Shown here: in pieces, positions 10,366 through 21,530 of the stretch
How the letters are laid out: every line of letters begins with the position of its first letter
Position numbering within the stretch: position 1 is the first letter of the stretch
Source of the DNA: Deroplatys truncata
Lineage: Eukaryota; Arthropoda; Insecta; Mantodea; Mantidae
DNA: 64,000 bases
Assembly: GCA_030765065.1 (NCBI GenBank)
Contig: CM060990.1
Location: 666,202,618 to 666,266,617 of the forward strand
Reading direction: 5' to 3'
Program-made: the position numbers and the translations under genes
The notes under the pieces: generated by a model
What the model saw: only the letters and a program-made list of their open reading frames with translations
Database searches by the model: none
What the model was told of the DNA's origin: nothing

Positions 10366-11430
10366 CGAGGTATTCCTGATTTTTTTTTCAGTGCCCTATT
10401 ACGACCCCCGCTTCGGGGCAAGTAATTGATATACCAATTTTCTAATGAGACCTAAGGTATGTAATATACAAGTTTAATAACATTTGGTGCAAATACGAAA
10501 ATTACAGCAATTCATATGCATAGATGTACAATTTAATCACATAAACAACATAAGTTAAAATAATTCGTACAACATAATTGTGTACTAATTTTTGAAAAGC
10601 TTTTCTAAACTCTAAACAGCACAAAGGAGGTTATTATACATTTTTATACCCGTAGATGAAAACTGAAAAAGTTTCTACAAAAAAAAATCCTTTTTTTGTT
10701 TTTTGTTCCCCTGCTTGTAATTATATATGAACCGTGCAGTTTCAATAATCTCTTTTTCTTATCTCTCACTGATGCAAAACAATGTCGTTACGTAATTTTT
10801 AAAAGTCCCTGGACATTAGGCCAAATTACACTTCAGAATTTCAAGGCTGTTTTTCTCGCCTTCTTAGAGAGGTAGGTACTAAAAGCCATATAGAAAAGAA
10901 TTTTGGCAATGTTAAATTTTATCAATATAAAAGTTAATATATCCGCTAAGTCCTAAAAATATTTAGAATCTGTTTTACAGAGTTAAAAAGTGTCACTAAA
11001 AATTAAAAGATTAACAAAAATATGTCTACAATGTTTTTTTCTGTAGTATTAATCTCCAACAATATACATATTTAAATTTTTACACAGTGTGTGTTTAATT
11101 TTGGTATGTAACAATTTTAGTATGCTAAAATAATAAATTAAAAGGTGCTAGAGATAATACAACTAAAATTGAAATACTTATTGCTCTTTCCACGTTGATC
11201 CTTTTGTGTGAATTGGAAAAAAAAACATTTTACAACAGTAGTGTTTATAAATACACCTATGTGCACTTAAAATTTGGGGATTGGGATTCATACATGGCTA
11301 TCTATATTTATTTGTTTGTTTTTGACAGCAGATTAGAAAATTATGTTTTGTGTTATTAATCAAATAATGTCTTCTTTAATACACTGCTGTGTAAGAAAAT
11401 GTTGCTAGACGTTTGAATTCAACTTGAAAA
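10366..11430. other. no recognisable feature
   Basis: Very AT-rich DNA with many homopolymer A and T runs and no open frame over 60 codons. I see no paired repeat. Confidence 0.5.
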
Positions 11431-11469
11431 GGAACGGAAAACGTTATACAGGCTCAACAAAGACTTTTA

Positions 11470-11893
11470 GGACCTATGAGGGATCTATTGCAACTACACC
11501 CCAGGAGGAAAGGAACTACAGGAGGCTACGCGCCGCAGGTAGACAGTCCACAGAGACGCGAAGAAGTCGCTAACATTTGCTGGCTCGAAGAGCTGTCTCA
11601 CTCCTGGAGCTGCCCAGATGGGACGATGAACGACGCGTCAACCAAGCAGCCTTCCATTGTCCACGGAGAATGCTATATCCTTTGGGCAAGCATCGGCGCC
11701 ATCTGGTCGGCACTATTATACACTACGAAGCCTAGAAGCACACCTGAAATTTGAGAGGGGAACGGAATGAAGGAAAGGAATTCGTGGTAAATGAGAAACC
11801 ACGAAAACCCCAAGGTCAGAGCGGGCGGTCGACGGTAATTGAACCCGAGACCTCGCGAATACGAGTCTCACACGTTACCACCTCGCTCGGTGT
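11470..11893 (-). repeat. tRNA-derived SINE, family D (copy D2)
   Basis: The head at 11893-11835 on the minus strand has CGAGCGAGGTGGTAACGTG (A box) and CGCGAGGTCTCGGGTTCAAT (B box). The body shares CCAAGCAGCC, GTCCACGG and the AAACCTAGAAGCACACCTG block with the 52-kb copy, so D2 and D7 form a subfamily. The 92-codon plus frame at 11476-11754 lies in the antisense body and is not a gene. Confidence 0.75.
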
Positions 11894-12069
11894 ATAACAA
11901 AACTTACTTGAAACTGAGAAGTGACAAGAAACAAAACCTGGCCGACCTCAAAAGCGGGAGTTGGATTACTCGCTGTTTTGGCGTTTGTAAAGTCGTGGAC
12001 TCTAACGCTCCCACTATGACCTATGACCTTCAGGAATACCTCATTGCATCAAGCGATGACTGGACCTAT

Positions 12070-12330
12070 TTCTGAGGTGGAGGCACCCAGCGGGCGGAAT
12101 CCGTTGCCACCGATGGCAGGGTGATAATGCGCATGGCGGTGGAACGAGAGGACCTACAGCTTTTTCCACGTTGCGCCTTGGGGATGTTTCACATGAGCAA
12201 GTCAGAGGTGAAGGCGTGGATAGGGCCGAGTTAAAATCGCCGCCCAGAATCAGGATTCCAACCCCGGACCCTCAGTACGAGAGTCGGAAACGAAACCCGG
12301 CGCCCACAGGCAATAAACACTACGTTTATC
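12070..12330 (-). repeat. possible SINE-derived GC-rich segment
   Basis: A GC-rich patch in AT-rich surroundings. Its right part, on the minus strand, has a GGGTTTCGTTTCCGACTCTCG stretch and a B-box-like GGTTGGAATCC, the layout of family D heads. I cannot match the body to another copy. Confidence 0.3.
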
Positions 12331-12460
12331 CCTATTGTGTTCTGTCAACAGCCCCTAGAATGTTGTGAATAATTCTATGGCAACGTGCCATACGCCGTGT
12401 TTTAAAAAGATTAATGAGTGTTTAAGAATAATTATTAGTTAAATGCTTGCCGAAAGGAAA

Positions 12461-12502
12461 TAGCATTCTCCGTGGACAATGGAAAGCTGCTTGGTTAACG
12501 GG
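12461..12502 (-). repeat. inverted fragment of SINE D2
   Basis: About 42 bp (TAGCATTCTCCGTGGACAAT onward) is the reverse complement of 11636-11677 inside SINE D2, with about two mismatches. It is a short remnant of the same subfamily in opposite orientation. Confidence 0.75.
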
Positions 12503-12572
12503 TCGTTAGCGTATTGGATTACAGATAAAACCAATTAGAGGATGGCTCACCTAAGGCAGGCGCGGAATACAA

Positions 12573-12842
12573 ATGATGAGGAGATTCTGCCAACATTCAA
12601 GAATGGAAAACAGTAAAAGTAACCAAAGCATCGGCACGTTTTTTTTGTACTCGACTGTACAGGAATGTTTGTTTGACTATGCAACTTTGTTTTATGCTTT
12701 AATTTTTACTTTGGAATTTGTCTTATTACACCCAAATATACAAACTGTGGTCGGCTTAGTTCTTTGAACTACCCATTTTACAAAGAACGGTTAAGTAAAT
12801 GTTAGTTCCAATTAAATTACGAGTTCAATCATCTAAGATAGG
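12573..12842. other. no recognisable feature
   Basis: Unassigned AT-rich sequence with one 64-codon plus frame (12573-12767) that resembles nothing known to me. Confidence 0.4.
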
Positions 12843-13340
12843 ATAGGGCTAGAATCAGAGGGGCACTTAGCACCTCGGCCTAAGCAGATCTTTTGTGCCT
12901 AGGCCCCTGACGATGCGCCCCCGGGAGGGGGGCGAAGAGAAGAGAAGAGACAGGGGTCGGCCGGACCAGGAGGCACGACAGGAAGAGGGCAGGGCCCCTA
13001 TCATTTACAGATTTGAAATCCCCGGGTGGTGGCTGGTGCAACCGATCCCCTTGGGGGGACGAAAGTTCACACAGATCGTTTTCCCCTGCCAAGACCTCCC
13101 GCCGACACTTGTAACCCTGAAAGTAACCAAGCAGATAAAAGGTGAAGTGAAAGGAGAATGGAGATGAAGTAGAGGGACAGGAAACTCGGGGATATAATGA
13201 TCCTTCCCAGCACTCACCTGGCCAACCGGGGAAACCCCAAAAAGTACCCATGGGTCAGAAAGGTCGGACACGGGAATCGAACCCACGACCTCCCGAATGA
13301 GGGCCACAGACGTTACCACCTGAGCCATCTAAGTGTGCCA
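12843..13340 (-). repeat. tRNA-derived SINE, family D (copy D3)
   Basis: The head at 13337-13270 on the minus strand reads GATGGCTCAGGTGGTAACG then GGTCGTGGGTTCGATTCC, clear A and B boxes. The 3' end at the left carries a CCTATCCTATC tail, also seen at the end of the family D fragment at 55.6 kb. The body holds the CATTTTCTTTGG-free, GC-rich core with overlapping shadow frames of up to 123 codons. Confidence 0.82.
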
Positions 13341-14088
13341 CATTTTCCTAATCTTTGTAGCAGTAAACTTAACGTGGATTGACTACAAATAGCGGAAATG
13401 AAAGAATCTTCTGGTCCGCTAGAAACATTCCAAAGATGATTTATGTATAACACATGCCAAGGAATGACCAAGTAGAGTATAAGAATATAAGTTTAAGCAG
13501 ATGTAATCAACTTTTCAACTTTACTTAATTGCCACAACAGACTATATTAACGTAATTATTGAGTAAGTGAACACAGAACAATGTAACTGAAAATTTAAAC
13601 TTGGCAAACCGAATATTCTTCATAATTATTTCAGTATAATTAATATTGCAAGTACGACTTGACTCACACTTATATAGCATCTTCTAAAATAAATGCTTTA
13701 TATTATATGGTAAACGTAAACGTCAATAAATTAAACATATAGTGTAAGTTTATTTAAAGAAATACCGTTGAATTAAATATCTCTGAATAAATTTATTCCC
13801 ATTGAAGGTTTAGAAGAACATAGTGTTATATACACATCAGAGGTTTAGGTATGTTCTTTGTATGCTTAGATAAAATATAATTTCTGTATTTTATGCTAAC
13901 CAGATAGCAGCTCCTTTTTTTCCTTAATGTTTATAAGGCAGCAAAATACATCCATCTCTTTCTCGTATTCATTTAACTTCTAACACAGGTACATATTGTT
14001 CATTTGATGCAGAAGATTATGCATTTTTGTGACTGAATTAGATAAGAAAATTATTAAATTATCATATTAAAATGGCTTGTGACAAAAT
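13341..14088. other. no recognisable feature
   Basis: AT-rich DNA leading into the S-repeat cluster. No open frame above 60 codons. Confidence 0.45.
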
Positions 14089-14459
14089 ATCTGACGCGTT
14101 ACATTCACATGTCTTTCTCTACCGATTATCGTTTACATTCATATAAGTATATTCTTCTACTTCATGTGAATCAAAATAAACTTTGCAGAAATAGCTTCAT
14201 TGCACAATTAATCATAGGTACAACGGGGATAGAAGAAGCCAAATCGACAGTGAGATGTTTAAAAGCAGGCCGCTATAGTCTGGCCTTATAATTTAACACT
14301 CTTTGTATGACATAACGAGAAAAAACTGATTAGCAACAGCACTTAAATTGAGAAGTATTGGAAAGTTGGAACAAAAAATTACGAATATTTCGGAAATGTC
14401 TTATGCTCCCCCCCCTCCAAAAACGATCTTTTGAAATGAAGAGTATTTTAAAGAGGTCT
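14089..14459 (+). repeat. S repeat, partial copy S2
   Basis: Starts with the S 5' motif (CACATGTCTTTCTCTACC) and keeps the leading AATAAACTTTGCAGAAAT-type block, but stops after about 370 bp where S3 begins in the opposite orientation. Confidence 0.65.
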
Positions 14460-15345
14460 ATTACTTTCTCTACTACGTATAGTAAGTAGGGGAAGTATTG
14501 TATTCCACCCAAAAATTCGATACCGAGATTTCACCGGAAATATATGTTTTGAGACCCCCTGAATCCAAAAAAAAGCATTTTTGCAAACGTGTCCGTGTGT
14601 GTGTCTGAGAACAGCATAACTCAGAAACGAACAGTCGGATAAACACCAAACTTGGTATTTAGGTTCAGTATCTTCCAGAGATGCGACGTGAAGGGTTTCA
14701 AGAAAATCCCCCCACCCCAGATTACCCTTTACATGGAACATTTTTCGAAAATTTTAATTTTCTCAAAAATGGCTCTAACGATTTTGATTAAAATATTATA
14801 TGTTTAAGATATTTTCATGACAAATAAAATGTATATCTTGAATTTTCTGGAAATGTCCCCAAAAGTATTCTTCATTGTGAACGACTTTTGCACAACTGGT
14901 AAACCATAAGAGATAGACAACATTTTACTACACAAAAAATGTAGATCGCGTTAAAATACACAATTTATGTCATATACATTTTTTTGTTGTTGAGTGAACC
15001 ATTTTCGAGATATTGCTTGTTATTCCCTTAAATTTTTCAATACTTATTTTCTCAAACAGGAATTCGTTATTAATTTTTTTTGTCTTGGATATGCAAAGAG
15101 TATTAATCTGTGGCAGAGGGAATGGTGTTGCACCTAACAACCAGCTATTAAGGGAGATGTATGTACTTAAAGGCTACTGTATTTCTATATTGCCCTTATA
15201 AATATATATTCCCCTTACATCTACAAGAAAATTAGTAATAAGATATAGTCTGCAAATGTTTATCTCGATTAACATGAAGTAGATGGAGAATAAGCGTTTG
15301 TAAAAATAGTTTGTACAAGAGTAGAGATAGTCATGTGAGTGTAAC
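14460..15345 (-). repeat. S repeat, copy S3
   Basis: Full-length S unit on the minus strand, inverted relative to S5 (16885-17795). Shared blocks, all inverted: ACTTTCTCTACTACGTATAG, CACCGGAAATATATGTTTTG, the CACCAAACTTGGTATTTAGG block, TACCCTTTACATGGAACATT and GGTAAACCATAAGAGATAG. It ends AGTCATGTGAGTGTAACAC. S3 and S5 are about 0.9-kb arms of a large inverted repeat, with S4 and an LTR between them. Confidence 0.88.
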
Positions 15346-16884
15346 ACATTAGATTTTTTTGTGTAGTACGTTCTTGTCTTTAATAATTACCAGTTATATA
15401 GTATCGTACAAATTTCCTTACGAATGAAGACGACTTCGCAGGCTAGAAAATGAAGATATGCATTTTGTTTGTCATGTAAAACATCGAAACTTTATGGTAC
15501 TTTAATCAAAATTTCTGCACACACTTTTGAGAAAATTAAAAACCTCGAAAAATACTCCATTTAAAGGTTAGTTTGCATGTTTGGAATATGCTTGAGTCAG
15601 CATTTTTAACACTAAAATGATTTCAGTCTAATTATATAATATATAAATTCAATAACAGCCCGCCTTAAACCTAATATGTGTATGTAACAATATAAAATGT
15701 GTATATTACAGTCACTATATATGTTTATACTATTATATACATGTTCAATAATGTTATCTGAATATATTACATAATTTAATAATGTAGGAGCTGTGAGAAT
15801 AATAGGTTAAAAGTTGCTAACAATGAGGTAACAATCAGGTAAGCTTGAGGCAATAATGAGTAAGAATGTTTAATAATGCTACTGGTAATTATTGGGGCAA
15901 CAATAATGTAATTTTTGTGACAGTTTATAAAATGGCCAATCAACAACCAGAAAAAAGCTTAACTCAAATAAAAGTGTGCTATTGGATTAGGAATAGCCAA
16001 TCAGAGACTTGAAATACAAAAATTTACAAATGCGGCGGTAGAAATCAAGTCAGTTGCTTGTAGACAGCGCTCATAACTGGACGCGTTGGTTGTAGACAGT
16101 GTTCCTAACCGGACGCGAGATGTGTCCTCGAGAAATTTAATACGTATTTGGTGTGAGAAAATAGTTTATGTGTTTAAGAAGTGCAAGTATTTAACAAAAG
16201 AACCTTACAGCTCTCTACATCAGTGAAGTTTTATTTAAATTGTGTCAAGGATTAATAAATGTAGCGAAGTAAACATTATAATCTGTGTAAGCCAATATTA
16301 TTCAGTCGCACCACAAACCTGCAAAGAGAAACATGTCTCTAAAAATAATCCTGACGCAGCCGAAGCAAACATTAATATGTAATATTTAAAGAAACAGTCA
16401 AATTACAAAGTTAATGTTTTTAAACATTGGGGCGAAGGCCACCGGGTACCATACGTGGTTACAACTACTTCAAGATCGGCTCCCAAACAGTTGAAATACA
16501 ATACAAAACCTATCTTCAAATTGGCTCCCAAAGCGTGTGGCAAATAACAATACAACAAACCAACTATAATCATAGTGAAGTTAAAATACCATGTTGGTGT
16601 TTATCCGAGTTTGGGTGTTTGAATGCTGTACTAGATTCAGGGTTTTGGAGGCCCCGAAAACGTATTTCCCTTGAAATTTTGGTATAGATGGAATGCAATA
16701 CTTCCTCTACCTACTGGTACGTGGTACAGAGTAAATATGGGAGGCTGCATCAAGGCAGTATTCACCGCCAAGTGGTCTATACCCGTACCATACTATGCGG
16801 TTCGAAGATTTACAGCAGAATTCTTCGGTTTAAAAGTGTATCTCTCCCGTTTTTGTTAGTGCGGTATAAAACAATTATAAAAAA
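15346..16884 (+). repeat. S repeat, copy S4, split by a solo LTR
   Basis: Begins mid-unit (GTAGTACGTTCTTGTC, then GAAGACGACTTCGCAGGC) and runs to about 15592. It resumes near 16595 (ACCATGTTGGTGTTTATCC) and continues to the unit end near 16730, with further unassigned sequence to 16884. The gap is solo LTR A2. The 5' half of the unit is missing. Confidence 0.75.
15593..16590 (+). mobile_element. solo LTR, family A (copy A2)
   Basis: Begins TGAGTCAGCATTTTTAACAC, two changes from the family start. It follows the family through AACAGCCCGCC, the CCAATCA boxes and an AATAAA signal near 16254. A 32-bp unit is duplicated at 16053-16116 (each copy ending GGACGC). The right end is less certain (16560-16600), and I could not find a clean target duplication. 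It sits inside S4. Confidence 0.85.
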
Positions 16885-17795
16885 CTGATGTGTTACACTC
16901 ACATGACTTTCTCTACTCTTGTACAAACTATTTTTACAAAATATTGTTCATCTATTTCATATTAATCAATATAAACATTTGCAGAAACGATCTTTTGACA
17001 TGCAAAGAGAATTACATTTTACACATAGCGACCAGTTCTAAAAATATTTGACTATCGCTTAAGGCGTACTATGTTCCCCTTGTTTCGTATTTGCAAGGGC
17101 AATATAGAAATACAGTAGCCTTTAAGCATAGGCATATCTCTTAATAGCTGATTGCTATGTGCAGCACCATTCTCTTTGCCACAGAGTTATACTCTTTGCA
17201 TATCCAAGACAAAAAAAATGAACAACGAATTCCCATTTGAGAAAATAAGTATTGGAAAATTTAAGGGAATAACAAGCAATATCTCGAAAATGGTTCACTT
17301 AACAAAAAAAAAAGTATACGACATAAATTGTTTGTTTTAACATTTTTTCTGTAGTAAAATTTTGTCTATCTCTTATGGTTTACCAGTTATACAAAAGTCA
17401 TTCACAATGAAGAATACTTTTGGAGACATTCCCAGAAAATTCAAGATATACATTTTATTTGTCATGAAAATATCTTAAACATATGATATTGTAATCAAAA
17501 TCGTTAGAGCCATTTTTGAGAAAATTAAAATTTTCGAAAAATGTTCCATGTAAAGGGTAATTTGGGGTGGGGGTATTTTCTTGAAAACCTTCGTGTCGCA
17601 TCTCTGGAAGATACTGAACCTAAATACCAAGTTTGGTGTTTATTCGACTATTCGATTCTGAGTTATGCTGTTCACAGTCACACACACGGACACGTTTGCA
17701 AAAATGCTTTTTTTTGGATTCAGGGGGTCTCAAAACATATATTTCCGGTAAAATCTCGGTATCGAATTTCCCCTACTTACTATACGTAGTAGGGA
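16885..17795 (+). repeat. S repeat, copy S5 (most complete)
   Basis: Runs from TGTTACACTCACATGACTTT to the palindrome-like TACTATACGTAGTAGGGAAG. Reverse-complementing the end gives TTCCCTACTACG, close to the ACTTTCTCTAC of the start, so the unit may have very short inverted termini. A 62-codon frame at 17152-17340 ends ISKMVHLTKKKVYDINCLF, resembling the end of the S1 frame. I cannot assign a function. Confidence 0.88.
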
Positions 17796-17875
17796 AGGTA
17801 AAAATAAAAGCACTGCTCCAATCACAGTTGTTTTTTCTCTATTCTACAAACTGTTCTTACAAAAGCATATTTTTA

Positions 17876-18735
17876 CTTTCTTTACCACGTATTTAGTAGG
17901 TGGAGAAGATATTGCATTTCACCTAAAAATTCAATACCGAATTTTCACCAGAAATACATGTTTTGAGGCCCCCAAATTAAAAAAAACAAGTTACGAAAAT
18001 AGTACGCGCGTGTGTGTGTAAACAGCATAATTCAAAAATGAAAAGTCGGGTAAATACCAAACTTGATAATTAAGTTCAGTGTCTTCCAAGAATAGGACTC
18101 AAGGATTTTCAAGAAAATCCCCCCAAACCTAACTACCCTTTATATGGAACATTTTTCGAAAGGTTTGATTTTCTAAAAAATGGATGCAACGATTTTGATT
18201 AAAGTACTATATGTTAAAGATATTTACACGACAAATAAAACGTATAACTTAAATTTTCTGGGAATAGCCTGTGAAGTCCTCTTCATTGGAAGGTATTTTG
18301 TACAGTCTTGTGTAACTGGTAAACATTAAACAATAGACGAAAACGTACTTCTCAAAAACTGTAGATCTCTTTAAAACACTCAATTTATTTCAAATAAGTA
18401 TTTTTTGGCATAAGCCGTTTCTGAGATATCAGTTATTAATGGTTCGAATTGTTCACTACTTGGCCATTCTCCTAAGTCCTGTCAACATTCAGTTGTTTCT
18501 CGCGATTGCATGGAAACAGAATGGAATTTTAAGGCCAGCATATAGCGCCCAGTTTTTAACAGTTGACTATCGTTCTCTTTGTATCTATAACGAAATGTGT
18601 AATGTTTATTTGTAAAGTTGTATTTCGATTAAAACGTAGTAGATACAAAAATAATCTTTAGTAAGAATAATTTGCATACCCACTAATAAACGATGCCTAG
18701 AGGGTAGAGAAAGTCGTGTGAATGTATCACAGATT
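17876..18735 (-). repeat. S repeat, copy S6
   Basis: Minus-strand unit starting ACTTTCTTTACCACGTATTT. It carries the CACCAGAAATACATGTTTTG, TACCCTTTATATGGAACATT and GTAGATCTCTTTAAAACAC blocks and ends GGGTAGAGAAAGTCGTGTGA. Together with S5 it forms a tail-to-tail inverted pair. Confidence 0.87.
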
Positions 18736-18894
18736 TTGTCTAATTCCTGTTAATCCAGATAAACGTTTGCAGAAAAGGTTTCATTACACATTTCATTGTA
18801 GGTACACTCGCTTCCATTTATGCCATCCCTGCAGCTTTGGGAGGCATTCTACTGGCCTTCACAGATGGAGGAGGAGGTGTGTATATGTTTAAAT
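18736..18894 (+). repeat. S repeat, 5' fragment S7
   Basis: Short plus-strand piece with the AATCCAGATAAACGTTTGCAG and TTTCATTACAC blocks of the S 5' region, then unrelated sequence to the start of S8. Confidence 0.5.
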
Positions 18895-19842
18895 CAAAAA
18901 GAAGAGTGCTATAAATACTAAACTTGGTATTAAAGTTCAGTATCTTCCAAAGTTATGACATGAAGATTTTCAAAAAAATCCCCACACACCAAACTACCTT
19001 TTACATGGAAAACGTTTTCGTTCTTTTTCATTTTCTCAAATGATTTTGATTAAAATAATACCATATTTTTAAGACATTTTAACGACAAATAAAATTTATA
19101 TCTGGAATGTTCTGCTGTTCACCCTGAATTACTTTTGCATAACTGGTACACCGTAAAAGACAAAATCTTAGTACACAAAAAACGTAGATCTCGTTACAGC
19201 ACACAGATTATATCAAAGAAAAATTCTGTGATGTTTAGCATTTCCGAGATATTATTTATTATCGGTATAAATAACAAGTATTTTCAAATATTTAAATATA
19301 CTTTCAAATATTATCTATTCAAACAAATATTTTCAAATACTTTTCTCGAGTCGGTGGGTCTGGGTGGCTCAGTAGGATAGGCGCTGGTCCTCTGATCCCA
19401 AGGTCGCGGCTTCAAACCCTGCCCAGACCGATGGTTTTTAAGTGTGCTTAAAAGCGATAGTCCCATATGATTAGATTTGCTAGTATGAAAAAGAACTCCT
19501 GCGGGACAAAATTCCGGCACATCGGCGGTGCTGATATGATCCTGGCAATTGACAGCGTCGTTAATAAACAAAATATTTTTCTTTTCTTTTCTCGTGGTAA
19601 TGCAAAGAGAACGTAATTTCATGCTATAACATAGGACACGCTCTTAAAAGATATGGCTATCGCTTTAGCCTACCAGATTCCCCTAAATCCCTTATAACTT
19701 TAAGGAAATATGTAATAAAAATTTCGACAAATGTTTACATCGAGTAATACAAAGTAAACAGAAGAACAAGATTTAGTAAGAATAGTTTTTTGAAGAATGG
19801 GTAGATAAAGTCATGTGAGCGTAACGCATCAGACTTTTTACT
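18895..19842 (-). repeat. S repeat, copy S8, split by a SINE
   Basis: A minus-strand unit with an incomplete 3' end. It keeps the AACTTGGTATTAAAGTTCAG and CCTTTTACATGGAAA blocks, is interrupted at 19349-19585 by SINE F, and continues to AAGTCATGTGAGCGTAACGC. Confidence 0.78.
19349..19585 (+). repeat. tRNA-derived SINE, family F
   Basis: The tRNA-like head has GGTGGCTCAGTAGGATAGG (A box) and GGTCGCGGCTTCAAACCC (B box, one change). The body is AAGAACTCCTGCGGGACAAA, then ATTCCGGCACATCGG, and it ends GCGTCGTTAATAAAC. I recall this body as common among arthropod SINEs (established knowledge, not checked). CTTTTCTCG is present at 19340-19348 and again at 19586-19594, a 9-bp target duplication, so it inserted whole into S8. 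Confidence 0.9.
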
Positions 19843-21530
19843 TTCTCTGCTATGTATAGTAGGGGAAGTATTGCATTCTACCAAAAAATTCCATACCGGA
19901 AATACCTGTTTTGAGGCCCCTGAATCCCCCCAAAAAACAATTTTTAGAAAAAGGTGTGTGTGTCTGTGTGGATGTGTGCTTGTGAACAGCAAACCTAAAA
20001 AATGAAAAGTCGGATAAATACCAAACATGGTATTTAGGTTCAGTATCTTTCAAAAACGCGACACGAAGATTTTCAAGAAAATCCCCCACTATAGATACCC
20101 TTTACATGTAACATTTTTCGAAAATTTTTATTTTCTCAAAAATGGCTCTAACGACTTTGATTAAAGTATCATATATTTAATATATTTTCATGACAAATAA
20201 AGTGTATAACTTTTATTTTCTGGGAATGTCCCGTAAGAGATAGACAAAATTGTTCTACACCAAAAATGTGGAGCTCCTTAAAACGCAATTTCTGTATATA
20301 CACTTTTTTTGCAGTGAACCATTTCCGAGATATTCCTTGTTATTTGTTTAAAGTTTCCAATACTTATAATTTTTCTCAAATGGGAATGCGTTATTCCTTT
20401 TTTATGTCCTGGACATGCAAAGAAAATGGAATGCTCCACATAGCAACCGGCTCTTAAAAGATTTGACTATCGCTTAAAGCCCACCATATTCCCCTTGCAC
20501 CTACAAGAAAATTAGCAATTGGGTTTCTGCAAATGTGTATGTCGATTAACCTGAAGTAGATGGAGACTAAGCGTTTGTAAAAATAGTTTGTTCAGGAGTG
20601 GAGAAAGTCATGTGAGGCAGTATTTTTAACACTTGAATAATTTAAATTAAATTATATATAATATGTAAATTCAATAACAGCCCACCTTGAAGCAATACGT
20701 ATGTAATAATTTGTAAAAATGTATGTAACAGTCATTGCAAATGCTTATATTATTGTAAACATGTTCAATAATGTTATGTGAATGCATTACGTAATTTAAT
20801 AATGTAAGATCTGTGAGAAAAATAAGTTTAAAGTTGCTAACAATGAGATAACCTTGAGGCAATAATGAGTTTGAGAGTTTAAATGTTACTAGTCATGATT
20901 AGGACAACAATAATGTAAAGTTTGTGTCAGTTTAAAAATAGCCAATCAACAGCCAGAAAAAGCTTTAATTAAATGTAGGTATTCTATTGGACTAGGATTG
21001 GGCAGTCAGAGACTTGTAATACGGAGGTGTGCGGGTTTGGACGGTTGAAATATGTTCAGTTGCCTGTAGACCTTGGTAGTGACCGGATGGAAGATGTGTT
21101 CTCTAAAGAAATATTACGTATTCGTGTGAAACGAAAATTAAGTATATGCGTTAACAAAGTATAGGTTTTAAGTATAGCTCTTAATATCAGTGTAGTGCTA
21201 TTTAATTTGTGCCAAGGATTAATAAAAAGAAGTGAATTTAAACTTAAAATCCGTGTAAGCCTACATTCTTTAAACCTGGAGCGTAACAACAAAAATACAT
21301 CTTCAAAAATTGACTTCTCATACGTAGCTGCATATTACGTAATAAACAATCCACTTCCAAATTGACGTTCATACATGGAGCTGATTAAATAAATAAACTC
21401 CAAGACAATAACTACTTCAAGTTGGCTTCCCAAGCATGTGGCTAACAACAGTAAAACTTCAACAACAATAAATAAACAACTTGAAGAACAATGCCTTCTT
21501 CACATGTGAGTGTAACACATCAGACTGCTT
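19843..21530 (-). repeat. S repeat, copy S9, split by a solo LTR
   Basis: A minus-strand unit from ACTTTCTCTGCTATGTATAG through the TACCCTTTACATG block to GGAGAAAGTCATG at 20612. It resumes at 21503 with CATGTGAGTGTAACACATCA, the normal S end. Removing LTR A3 and one copy of CATG restores an uninterrupted unit, confirming the insertion. Confidence 0.88.
20613..21502 (+). mobile_element. solo LTR, family A (copy A3)
   Basis: Begins TGAGGCAGTATTTTTAACAC and ends in CA. CATG flanks it at 20609-20612 and 21503-21506, an exact 4-bp target duplication. The length of 890 bp is the shortest complete A copy, with one copy of the 32-bp unit. CCAAT boxes and an AATAAA signal (near 21220) sit in the family positions. 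Confidence 0.93.
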
